From Thiothrix sp. (GTDB lineage: Bacteria > Pseudomonadota > Gammaproteobacteria > Thiotrichales > Thiotrichaceae), in assembly GCA_008015155.1 (NCBI GenBank), contig SSFA01000019.1, positions 62,001 to 126,000 of the forward strand: 64,000 nucleotides of DNA, written 5' to 3'. Both the position numbers and the translations under genes were made by a program. Shown in pieces: positions 45,069 to 54,009 of the stretch. The notes under the pieces are model-generated. The model was given only the letters and a program-made list of their open reading frames with translations, had not been told where the DNA came from and searched no databases. Positions within the stretch are counted from its first letter, which is position 1, and each line of letters starts with the position of its first letter.

Positions 45069-48000
45069 TTAATGCCCGGAGACTTTGATATGACTCTGCC
45101 CGCCCGATAAGCGTTTTACCTGAATTTGTACAGCAATTCGCTCAGTCATTTCCTGCACATGCGAAATGACCCCCACTTTCCGCCCTTGTGCTTGCAACTG
45201 ATCTAAAGCATCCATGGCTACGCGCAGTGAATCCGCATCTAAGCTACCAAAACCTTCATCAATAAACAGCGATTCAACTTTGACGCGCTGTGAAGACAAG
45301 GACGCTAAACCTAAAGCCAGTGCTAAAGAAACTAAAAACGACTCTCCGCCTGACAAAGAATGCACGGAACGAATTTCTCCACCCATGTCTTGATCCAAGA
45401 CTAATAAGGCTAAACTCTCGCGTACCCGACGCAAGGTATAACGCCGCGATAAATCGGCTAAATGCCGATTAGCAAAACTCAGTAAGACATCGAGGCTGTA
45501 TTGCTGAGCAAAATTGCGAAACTTCTTGCCATCCGCCGAACCAATTAATTCATTTAACTGTCCCCAAACACGAGCTTGGCTGCTTAGTTCCTCTAATTCA
45601 GCTTGTAAATGCTGAGCTTGCTCACGGCGTTGCAGATCTTCACGCAACACCAAGATTAGCTCTTGAGAAGCTTGGCGGGCTATGTGCAGGTTTAGCAAAT
45701 GAGCCTGCTGGGCAGCAGCTACAGCCTCCAAGGCATCAATCTTTGGGCTTAACTGTTGATGCTGCAGCAGTTGTGCTTGGCGCTCATTTAACACAGCTTG
45801 CGCCTGACTAACTGCCGTCGCTAAAGCTTGTAAAGCTTGTTGCTCTTGTTGTCGCCAAGCAGGTGAATAAGCTAACAAAGACTGCAACTCTGTAAAATCT
45901 AGGTTAAAACCTGCTAACTGCTCAGCCAAAGCCTGTTGAGCAAGACCTTGCTGAATTTCCACTTGGTTTAAACTTGCTTGAGATTGCGCCAAACTTTCCG
46001 CAGCGCGAATCTGTTGATGAGTAAGCTCAGCGAGTTGTTGTTGGGCTTCTTCAACTTGGGCAGCTGACTTTTTTAATTGCACTTGACAACGCTGCTCGAC
46101 GGCAGTTACTGCCTGCCCTTCTAATAGAGCTTGACGTTGAGCTTGCTGGTTTTGCAGTTGCTGTTGAAGTGTTTGAACTTGTGTATGGAGACGTGCGCAG
46201 TTTTCCTGAGCCTGTTGAGCTGCAAAATTAGTTTGATTGTGCGTCGCAGCTAAGTCTGCTTGTTCTTGCCTTAAATCTTGTAATGCTTGCTGCTGCTGTT
46301 GCCAAGTACGCACCTGCTGTCGGCAGTTTTCCATAAATTCAGCCGGAGCTTGCTGCCACTGCATGCGCCAAGTTTCCTCAGCAAAAGCTTGATTAAGCTG
46401 CTGCACTAAAGACTTTAAATGCGTCTTTAGCTCTGACTGTGACTGCTGGAAATAGGTTTGCTGAGTTTGCAACTGTTGCAGCTTTAGCTCGGTATCTTTC
46501 AGCGCTTGCTGCGCTAATAAATGTTGTTGTTGTGCCTGCAGATAAGTTTGTTGAGCTTGCTCGCGTTGTTGATAAGCTTGTCGAGCTTGTTGTTCTTTGG
46601 CCTGAATCTGCTGCAAAGCTTGCTGCTTTTGTTGCACTTGCTCGGCTAAATCCTGATCGACCGACTGACTCTTGACTAAGCGCTCATAAGCCTGCCAATG
46701 GCGCTGTGCTGCTGCCAGTTCTATCTGTGACGTTGCTAAGCTCTGTGCTAGCCCTTGGTGTTGCTGTTGCACATATACCAAGCCTGCTTGCTCAGAAGCC
46801 AGCTGGGTTTCTAAAGTTTTTAAGCCTTGGCGTTGCTGTACATAGTCTTGTTCTAAGCTAGTTAGCACTCGTTCTAAAGCCGGCTGCTGTTGCGCATATG
46901 GATGCTCAGTCGCACCACATACGGGGCAAGCATCGCCTGCCATTAACTGTGAGCGCCAATGTGTGGCTTGATCGGCACAAGCGGCAGAAGCTAATTGCCA
47001 AGCATGTTCAGCACGTTCACAATCCCGTTCAAGCAGAGGTAATTCTAGCTTTAGAGCTTGCAGTCTTTGCTCGAGGTTCTGTTGCTCAATTTGCAGTTGC
47101 TCTAAGTCTGTAGACAACTGCTTATGCTTACCCTGAATAGCATCTAAACCTTGCCAAGCTTGTTGTGCTGCTTGTAGTTCTGTACGCTCTTGCTCAAGAT
47201 TCTGGCGCTGCAATGCCAGCTGTTCTAAATCAAATTCAGCCGCTATTTGTTTAGCTGCTAAATCTGCTTGCTCAGCTTGAGCTAAAGCTTGCTGAGTTTG
47301 CACCCACTGCTGCTGGTCTTGTGTGAGAACTTGTTGGGTGTTTTCTAGCTGCAGTTGGAGTGTAGTTAACTCAGCTTTAAGAGTGCGGTGTTTACTTAGG
47401 CTTTGCTGCGCTTGTTGTAATAAACTTTGCCAATAAGGCCATTGTTCCGCGAGTACCTGAGTAGCTTGATGAGTCGCCAACCAAGCCTGAAGCGAAGTCT
47501 GCTGCTTAAGCAACTGTTCTAGCTGGAATTGTTGTTGAGCTTGTTCTGTTTGTAAACGAGTCAATTGCTGCTGAGCGGTCTGCTGTTCAGTAACAGCAGC
47601 GGTATAACGCGGTGTTAAATTCTGAATCAGTGTATCGAGTTCGCGGGCTTGGAGCAGACTAGCTTGTAAGCTTTGGTAAGCCCTTTGCTGGTCTTGAAGC
47701 TGTGTTTGGGCTTGCTGGAGCTGCTGTTGAGCGATCTGTTGCTGTTGTTCAGCGCGCGCAGATTCAGCTTGACGTGTTAACAGCTTCGCTTGCTGGTTTT
47801 GCAGCTCAGCCTCTAAACGCTTTGCATGCTCAACGACGCCTCGTGCTGCTTGCACAGCTTCAATCTGAGTTAATAGTTGGCGACGTGCGCCTGCAGCCTC
47901 GGCTTGTTCTTGACTACTCACTACTAAGCGCTTAGCTGCTTCACAAGCCTGCTCTAAGCGCGCTAATTGCTGATACCAAGTGAGCTGCTGCTCCAGTTGG

Positions 48001-48773
48001 CTAAGTTCTAGTTCTAAACTTTGTACTTGTAATTGTGCTTGGCTGCTGGCTAATTCCTTTTGTTGACGCTCTTCTGTACTTAGCACTTGTAAAGCTGCCA
48101 AGCGCTCACGTAAGCCCTGCAGATTTTGTTCGGCTGCTTTAGCACGCTGATAAGCACGCCGAGATAAATCGGCAAATAAATCGGTGCCAGTTAAAGTTTG
48201 TAATAGTTCAGCACGTTTATCATCGGAAGCCTTGAGAAAGGCAGAAAAATCATTCTGCGCCAAGAGCACAGCACGGGTGAACTGCTCAAAACTCAAACCT
48301 ATCCGCTCAGCTATGGCGGCCAAGACTTCAGTTTTCCGCACTCCACCGATAGCTAGCTCATCCGTTAAGCGCACTAATGACATTTCAGAGTTTTGTAAGC
48401 GCCCCTCAGATTTGATGCGTGCACGCCTCACACTCCAATGCGCTCGATAAGCGATCCCGTCATTACCAAGAAAATCTACTTCCGCAAAACCTTCTGCAGC
48501 ACCGCGTCGTAAAATATTACGCGCATCACGGGGGGCAATCGTTTCTCCTGAAACATCCGGTAAATTCTGCCCACGATAACCTTCCCGCGGTAAGCGCGGC
48601 ATATCGTCATATAAGGCTAAACACAAAGCATCGAGCAAGGTACTTTTCCCTGCACCCGTCGGCCCAGTAATCGCAAAGATACCGGTGCTCGCTAGAGGTT
48701 CTTGGGTGAAACTCACTTCAAAGGGCTTAGCAAGCGAAGCTAGGTTTTTGCCACGAATCGCTAAGATTTTCAT
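45069..48773 (-). CDS. sbcC: Exonuclease subunit SbcC
   Basis: A 1234-residue SMC-like ATPase of the SbcCD nuclease, which opens DNA hairpins and removes blocked ends. The N-terminus has Walker A GPTGAGKSTLLDALCLALYD; long Gln/Ala/Leu-rich coiled coils fill residues 190-1000. The zinc hook is CPVCGATEHPYA near residue 618. The C-terminus has LSGGESFLVSLALALGLA and SLFIDEGFGSLDAD. The start overlaps sbcD by four bases. Several long open frames on the opposite strand here are by-products of Gln codons. Confidence 0.95.
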   Translation of the reverse strand: MKILAIRGKNLASLAKPFEVSFTQEPLASTGIFAITGPTGAGKSTLLDALCLALYDDMPRLPREGYRGQNLPDVSGETIAPRDARNILRRGAAEGFAEVDFLGNDGIAYRAHWSVRRARIKSEGRLQNSEMSLVRLTDELAIGGVRKTEVLAAIAERIGLSFEQFTRAVLLAQNDFSAFLKASDDKRAELLQTLTGTDLFADLSRRAYQRAKAAEQNLQGLRERLAALQVLSTEERQQKELASSQAQLQVQSLELELSQLEQQLTWYQQLARLEQACEAAKRLVVSSQEQAEAAGARRQLLTQIEAVQAARGVVEHAKRLEAELQNQQAKLLTRQAESARAEQQQQIAQQQLQQAQTQLQDQQRAYQSLQASLLQARELDTLIQNLTPRYTAAVTEQQTAQQQLTRLQTEQAQQQFQLEQLLKQQTSLQAWLATHQATQVLAEQWPYWQSLLQQAQQSLSKHRTLKAELTTLQLQLENTQQVLTQDQQQWVQTQQALAQAEQADLAAKQIAAEFDLEQLALQRQNLEQERTELQAAQQAWQGLDAIQGKHKQLSTDLEQLQIEQQNLEQRLQALKLELPLLERDCERAEHAWQLASAACADQATHWRSQLMAGDACPVCGATEHPYAQQQPALERVLTSLEQDYVQQRQGLKTLETQLASEQAGLVYVQQQHQGLAQSLATSQIELAAAQRHWQAYERLVKSQSVDQDLAEQVQQKQQALQQIQAKEQQARQAYQQREQAQQTYLQAQQQHLLAQQALKDTELKLQQLQTQQTYFQQSQSELKTHLKSLVQQLNQAFAEETWRMQWQQAPAEFMENCRQQVRTWQQQQQALQDLRQEQADLAATHNQTNFAAQQAQENCARLHTQVQTLQQQLQNQQAQRQALLEGQAVTAVEQRCQVQLKKSAAQVEEAQQQLAELTHQQIRAAESLAQSQASLNQVEIQQGLAQQALAEQLAGFNLDFTELQSLLAYSPAWRQQEQQALQALATAVSQAQAVLNERQAQLLQHQQLSPKIDALEAVAAAQQAHLLNLHIARQASQELILVLREDLQRREQAQHLQAELEELSSQARVWGQLNELIGSADGKKFRNFAQQYSLDVLLSFANRHLADLSRRYTLRRVRESLALLVLDQDMGGEIRSVHSLSGGESFLVSLALALGLASLSSQRVKVESLFIDEGFGSLDADSLRVAMDALDQLQAQGRKVGVISHVQEMTERIAVQIQVKRLSGGQSHIKVSGH

Positions 48774-50008
48774 GACTTAGCCTCAAGTTGCGCCTCATGC
48801 AGTAAGCTAGTAAAGGCTTGGGCTAAATCAGCAGGCAGCTCCGTTGGGTATTGCTGCCGATAAAGCTCCTCTAACAAATTTAAAGGATCTAATTGCTGTA
48901 ACTCATCTAAAGACAGCGGTGCTAATTCGGTATTTTCCGCTTCAAGCCTTAAATAGCTGGTTTCAATCTTAGCAAGACGCACAGGTTTATCTTTTAGAGC
49001 AGTTTCAATCCGCACTCGTAAGCCAGGCTCCGGTGCAGTCAATTGCACACGCACTTCTAAATAAGGCTGTTGCTCCTCCGGCAGATGAGGTAAATCTAAA
49101 GCTTCTAAAGCAGCTAACACCTCTACAAATGGCGCTGGTTTAGCGGGGACTCTTAATAGCTCAACAAAGCGTGGAATTCGTAATGACCTTACCGCTTTCA
49201 GTTCAGCGCCTAGCAAATCCACACACAAGACTTGATGCGGATAATGGGCTTCAGTAAAAGACATCGGCAAGGGGCTGCCGGAATAACGTATCCATTCCAC
49301 ACCACCAACAGCTTGGGCTAGATGCAAATGCCCTAAGGCTACATAGCTTAAATCTCTACTAAATAAGCTCGCGGGCAATGCTTCACTATTCCCCACCACA
49401 ATACGCCGCTCTGAATCCAAAGATGCTGATCCACCCTGCAAATAGCAATGCCCTAAGGCAATTACGGCTTGATTCGCTGTAGCCTTGGCTTGCGCGATAC
49501 TTAAAGCTTGCTGATAAAGCTGCTCTACCCCTGCTAGCCAGGGATCAGCTGCCTTGTCGACTTTAGGCAAATCAGCGGGGCGTAAAAATGGCACTGCTAA
49601 ACACCAAGCCGTCACCTGCCCAGCTTGATCTTTTAAAGGAACTACGAGCGACTCTATATCATGATTGCCATAACGCCAGACTTGTCCACTCACCACTGCA
49701 TCCAAAAGCTGCAAGAAAGGTCGCGGTGCTTCTAAGCGGGCGGGCGAATCATGATTGCCTGCAATCAAAACGGTATTGAGATGTGGTACACGCGCCCGTG
49801 CCTCAGTAAGAAAACGATACAGCTGTTGCTGAGCCAAAGCCGGAGGATTAGCGGTATCAAAGACATCACCCGCAATCAATAAAGCGTCGGCTTGTTGTTC
49901 TACTAAACTGTCTAAGAGCCAATCTAAAAAACACTGCTGCTCATAGCTACGCTCAAAGCCATGCAAGCTTTGCCCTAGATGCCAATCGGCGGTATGAATT
50001 AAACGCAT
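48770..50008 (-). CDS. sbcD: Exonuclease subunit SbcD
   Basis: A 412-residue Mre11-type phosphoesterase. Metal-binding motifs in order: HTADWHLGQSLH, AGDVFDTANPP, AGNHDSPARLE, ALGHCYLQGG, ALGHLHLAQ. The first 57 codons are present a second time at 58318-58491 as a truncated copy. Because a Zorya island lies between the two, the region immediately upstream of this intact copy is probably not the ancestral promoter. The upstream bases hold no strong ribosome site. Confidence 0.95.
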   Translation of the reverse strand: MRLIHTADWHLGQSLHGFERSYEQQCFLDWLLDSLVEQQADALLIAGDVFDTANPPALAQQQLYRFLTEARARVPHLNTVLIAGNHDSPARLEAPRPFLQLLDAVVSGQVWRYGNHDIESLVVPLKDQAGQVTAWCLAVPFLRPADLPKVDKAADPWLAGVEQLYQQALSIAQAKATANQAVIALGHCYLQGGSASLDSERRIVVGNSEALPASLFSRDLSYVALGHLHLAQAVGGVEWIRYSGSPLPMSFTEAHYPHQVLCVDLLGAELKAVRSLRIPRFVELLRVPAKPAPFVEVLAALEALDLPHLPEEQQPYLEVRVQLTAPEPGLRVRIETALKDKPVRLAKIETSYLRLEAENTELAPLSLDELQQLDPLNLLEELYRQQYPTELPADLAQAFTSLLHEAQLEAKS

Positions 50009-50009
50009 A
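49837..50009 (-). repeat. Direct repeat, copy 1: 5' end of sbcD (left boundary of the island)
   Basis: These 173 bases match 58320-58492 without gaps, shifted by 8,483 bases. Only three positions differ (49841, 49887, 49908). The repeat covers the sbcD start codon and first 57 codons. The sequences diverge immediately outside it. Confidence 0.95.
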
Positions 50010-50140
50010 GATTTAATGAATCAACCGAACAAAAAGTTGTTACTATAGCAAGACTGTGGCTTATGGGCTGCAGGTATATCTTGGCTCGAACTTCCACCTT
50101 GCTGGAAAACTATTATGATTAACATCAAGGAGACTATGCA

Positions 50141-50327
50141 GTGGCTTTAGTTCAACCCGTTAACTATCTGAGCGTAGAGGCTTATTTAGCCGGTGAGCTC
50201 CACAGTGAAACCCGCCATGAATATATTGATGGTGTGATTCAGTACTAACTCCTCTGTTATTATTTTTGAAATTTTATCTAAAGCCACTCGTCAAGCGGAT
50301 GTGTTGGCTGCTAAAAATCAGGAGTAA
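50141..50327 (+). pseudogene. Broken Uma2 (DUF820) family gene remnant
   Basis: From a GTG with AAGGAGA upstream, 35 codons read VALVQPVNYLSVEAYLAGEL then HSETRHEYIDGVIQY and a stop (50246-50248). This matches the Uma2 N-terminus. Directly after, in another frame, VIIFEILSKATRQADVLAAK follows, which matches the Uma2 active-site block (VVEVLSPSTRRTD in the gene at 63339). The middle of about 80 residues is missing, and the C-terminus is short. The last bases overlap the end of zorD. Confidence 0.75.
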
Positions 50328-53300
50328 TAAATTCTGAAAGATTAGTTAATACAGAAAATGGCAACTTCAAAGATTCTAGCTTAATAGCTAATTCAGCACG
50401 CTCCCAAAGTTGTACTTCATTGTAACGTGCCTGCTCTTTAGAATTTGCATTAAAACTGTGGTTAGTCACAGCTAGCTTAGCGAAGCGTATACTAGGGTAA
50501 AGATGTTGATATTTTGCAGCTCCTGCTACAACTTCTTTGATAGCCTCCCAGCCTAATGGTCTTTTTGATCTTTTACATTGAATAAGTAGTCCATTTTGGT
50601 TTTTAATAGCGACAATATCGATACCACCATCGCCACCCTGCTTGTGAGTTTGTTTAGCCTCCCAGCCATCTGCTTCTAATAATAAGCAATACAGCCTTTC
50701 AAATTGATCACCACTAAGCCTATCAACATCTGTAAGTTCAAGTGTACAACTATCCTCACTTAAACTATTAGTTGCGCCAAACAATTCAAATGGAGAAAAC
50801 TCAGTACCAACACCATTAAGCATATCAGTCGCTAAGTCTAGTTTTGCTTTCATCAAAGAATCTAGTTTTGCCTCAAATGTTTCAAACTCTGAATGAGTGA
50901 TAGTTGGGCAATAAACATAGACATCTTTTTTTTGACCTATACGATAAGCACGATCTGTTGCTTGAGCCTCTTTCGCAGGATTCCATGTCCTTGTGAAATG
51001 AATCACATGGTTAGCTGTAACAATATTTAGGCCAGCACCTGCCGCTAAAGGAGATAAAATGATAACATTGAACCCTGAAACTGCCTGAAAACGATCAATG
51101 GCCTTTTGTCGATTAATTGAATCACCGTTTATAATTTCTGGTACTAAATCAAATTGTCTCTTGATAAAAAAAGCAATTGCAACTTGCACTTGACGTAACT
51201 CAGTAAAAATAATTGCTTTTTCTTGTTTACCCTTAATATCTTGCAACCTGTAAACTAACCACTTCATTTTCGGAGAATTAGCAAGATGCTTTTCAATGGG
51301 TAGATCAGGCTTGAATAAAGTACCAGGCAAGCAATAAGGCTCAGCACAGATAGCCTTAATCCTATGAAGTAAGCCCCAAGTGTTTTTAGCTCGCTGCTTA
51401 AAATCCCTATCTTGTTTTGCTAAACCTAACTGAGTAATTGTGTCTTGATAATGGTCTTGTTGATACTTAACCATATCAATTGAATCTGAGAATTGATATT
51501 TCTGAGGCAGCTCTTTAGCTATATCTTGTTTGGTACGCCTTAAAATCTGTGGCGCAATAAGATCACGCAACTCATCCAAAGCTTGCATTTGCTCTTCAGT
51601 TTTTGCCTCAATAGGGCGTCGATAGTTTTTGTGAAAATCTTGAATGGTGCCTAGTAATCCTGGTTGTATCCAGTCAAATAGATTCCATAAATCAACTAGA
51701 TGATTTTCTACAGGCGTACCTGTACAAGCTATTTTAAAACGTGCCTTTTGCTTTTTTATAGCTAAAGAAATGATAGCAGTAGGGTTCTTTATTTTCTGAG
51801 CTTCATCGCACACTAGGAAAACAAACTCTTGCCTTGCAAGAGAAAATTCGTAATTACGTACAGTATCATAGGTAGTAATCACTAATTTTGCATCACCCAA
51901 CCAATTAGACTGAAGTAGATTGGTAATAGACTCATCTAATAATTGCTGATCAATTAACTCACTAGGTTGCTTGAGCGTTCTTAGCACAGTCCCATGTAAA
52001 CATAATACATTTGGAAATTGCGTGAAAAATCGCTTTATCTCCTGCTCCCAATTTTCCAATAGGGTTACTGGTGCAACTATCATCGAAGGTGGCGCATTTG
52101 AATTCTTGTCGTAGTAACTAGCTAACAGCGAAAGAATTTGTAGCGTTTTCCCTAGCCCCATATCATCTGCTAATAAAGCCCCATCACAACCTTGGCCTAA
52201 TTCAGATAAATGCTGCAACCATCGTAAACCTTGCTGCTGATGGGGTTTTAGCTGAATTTTAGGATTTAAATATAAAGGATTTCTTGCTGCGGAATTTGCT
52301 GGAACATCTAACCAAGCTTTACGCTGTCTAATGTACTCAAGACGATCAAAATTAGAGCTAATTAATAAGGTTTTTTGCTTGACCGTTTTTGGTTGTTCAG
52401 TTGGTACATCTGTTTTACTCGGTGGTGCTTGAAGAAATGAAGATAATTTAGAACGAATGTTTTCGGCTTCATTCAGGTTCGTGGTTAGACCTATCAATGG
52501 CAAGGTCACTTTATTCTCATGCTTCTGCTGAGCTGTCTGGATCACTTGATCTAAGCTACTTATGAATTCTCGCGTTGCTGGTAGAAGTAGAGTCTCTCCA
52601 TCGGGCATACCTACGAGAATAGCTGGCTCCATTTCAGGAGACCAGCTTTGAGGGTGCTCATCCGGCTTTAAAAGAATAGGGAGTGCGACTACTCTCACCT
52701 CTCCAATGCCGATCACTCGATCTCCATAGTGACTAAGATCATAGATATCCCCATAATTGATAGCATGCTGTTTTTGCTGTTGCCAGACAGCCAAGATGCG
52801 TTGTCCTTGCTGATATTCCGCATCTGCTTGCCCATCTAGCACTAATAAATGCTCATTCCATTTGAATGAGACTGATTGCTCATTTAAAGCAAGGCCAAGC
52901 TCAACGATGAAGCATTCTAAATGAACGGCATTTGGAAAAACATCAGTGAAGTTATCAGTTACTAAATCTACTGAAATAACTAGGCCACTAGTGCTATGCG
53001 GCTTAAGATGCCACGCGATTTGAGTTGCAGTAACTAACTGTTCTTTCTCTTCTTCAAAGCAAGAACTATCAATAACATGGGCTAAATCATCACCTAGCAA
53101 AGCATAGGGATTACGCAGAAATGCTTCAGCTTTCTTTCCTCGAACTTGGCGGTTTGGCATTTCGCGTTTGATAAACTGCAATACCTGCTTAACAGGCTCA
53201 GATAAGATAACTCGTTGCCGCCCTTGTTGATTAGCAAAATCATAATGGTCTTGAACCGACCGGTGCGCATCAAAGCGCTCTAGCCAAGCCTCTGGAGCAT

Positions 53301-54000
53301 CCATAAAAGAGGGAGCAATAATTACATCACCCTGTTCATTTTGATGTAGCTCAAGTTGCAAAGTCTCGGGACTGAGAATAATGGTTCCATCTAAATAGCG
53401 TGATGCGTAGACTACTTTAGCCTGAGAAGCTAATAATCGTATTTTCCCCCATGCAAGCTCTTGTTGGTGTTGCGAGCGTTCTTGATCTGATCTTTTAATA
53501 AACTGATCGATTGCTTGAGTTAAATGCCAAGCCTGTTCTGAAATTAAATATTTTTCACTACTATACTGAAGTACTGCCCCTATTAGTTGACTATCTCTTA
53601 ACAAATCCTGCTCATATCGCCACCCACTAATTTCCAGTTGGAAATCAAGATCGGAAAGCGTTTTTGAACTATTTAACACAGGCACGATATCTGATTGCAA
53701 TGCTGGTAACTGTAGGCTTGCAAGCAAACTAGCATGCTCAGTTTTTTGAGATAATGAATAAACTTGACTCCAAGGGATTAGCACTCCATTGTTTACAAAC
53801 TGTGCGTGGCCTTCTGAGATTAACTGAGCCAAATAAAAAGCCAAGCTCATTTGCTCATCATCTAAGCTGGCTGCCCAAGTGAAAGCTTGGCTTTCATCTA
53901 GTTTACTTACTTGTTCTGACTTTAATAGCCAACCTTCTTGGGTAGACATAAAAATGGGAGACTGTTTTTTCCGAAAAAAACTAGCAACTTTACTTAGCAT
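50311..54000 (-). CDS. zorD: Zorya type I protein ZorD: SNF2 helicase with C-terminal Mrr-like nuclease domain
   Basis: A 1229-residue protein. The N-terminal 590 residues are poorly conserved. A SNF2/SWI2 motor follows: motif I LLADDMGLGKTLQILSLLAS near residue 610, DEAQ box FLVCDEAQKIKNP near 730, CTGTPVENHLVDLWNLFDWI, and helicase C-terminal motifs (INGDSINRQKAIDRF, LSPLAAGAGLNIVTANHVIH, ATDRAYRIGQKKDVYVY). The last 130 residues hold a PD-(D/E)XK/Mrr-like domain: EADGWEAKQTHKQGGDGGID, then IQCKRSKRPLGWEAIKEVVA. In type I Zorya, ZorD is the DNA-degrading effector. It is the last gene of the four-gene operon. Confidence 0.88.
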   Translation of the reverse strand: MLSKVASFFRKKQSPIFMSTQEGWLLKSEQVSKLDESQAFTWAASLDDEQMSLAFYLAQLISEGHAQFVNNGVLIPWSQVYSLSQKTEHASLLASLQLPALQSDIVPVLNSSKTLSDLDFQLEISGWRYEQDLLRDSQLIGAVLQYSSEKYLISEQAWHLTQAIDQFIKRSDQERSQHQQELAWGKIRLLASQAKVVYASRYLDGTIILSPETLQLELHQNEQGDVIIAPSFMDAPEAWLERFDAHRSVQDHYDFANQQGRQRVILSEPVKQVLQFIKREMPNRQVRGKKAEAFLRNPYALLGDDLAHVIDSSCFEEEKEQLVTATQIAWHLKPHSTSGLVISVDLVTDNFTDVFPNAVHLECFIVELGLALNEQSVSFKWNEHLLVLDGQADAEYQQGQRILAVWQQQKQHAINYGDIYDLSHYGDRVIGIGEVRVVALPILLKPDEHPQSWSPEMEPAILVGMPDGETLLLPATREFISSLDQVIQTAQQKHENKVTLPLIGLTTNLNEAENIRSKLSSFLQAPPSKTDVPTEQPKTVKQKTLLISSNFDRLEYIRQRKAWLDVPANSAARNPLYLNPKIQLKPHQQQGLRWLQHLSELGQGCDGALLADDMGLGKTLQILSLLASYYDKNSNAPPSMIVAPVTLLENWEQEIKRFFTQFPNVLCLHGTVLRTLKQPSELIDQQLLDESITNLLQSNWLGDAKLVITTYDTVRNYEFSLARQEFVFLVCDEAQKIKNPTAIISLAIKKQKARFKIACTGTPVENHLVDLWNLFDWIQPGLLGTIQDFHKNYRRPIEAKTEEQMQALDELRDLIAPQILRRTKQDIAKELPQKYQFSDSIDMVKYQQDHYQDTITQLGLAKQDRDFKQRAKNTWGLLHRIKAICAEPYCLPGTLFKPDLPIEKHLANSPKMKWLVYRLQDIKGKQEKAIIFTELRQVQVAIAFFIKRQFDLVPEIINGDSINRQKAIDRFQAVSGFNVIILSPLAAGAGLNIVTANHVIHFTRTWNPAKEAQATDRAYRIGQKKDVYVYCPTITHSEFETFEAKLDSLMKAKLDLATDMLNGVGTEFSPFELFGATNSLSEDSCTLELTDVDRLSGDQFERLYCLLLEADGWEAKQTHKQGGDGGIDIVAIKNQNGLLIQCKRSKRPLGWEAIKEVVAGAAKYQHLYPSIRFAKLAVTNHSFNANSKEQARYNEVQLWERAELAIKLESLKLPFSVLTNLSEFITPDF

Positions 54001-54009
54001 AAAACCAAC

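Noticed and set aside
46439..48670. Several open frames on the plus strand opposite sbcC
   Set aside because: They come from the Gln/Ala/Leu-rich coiled-coil codons of sbcC read backwards. No ribosome sites or family matches.
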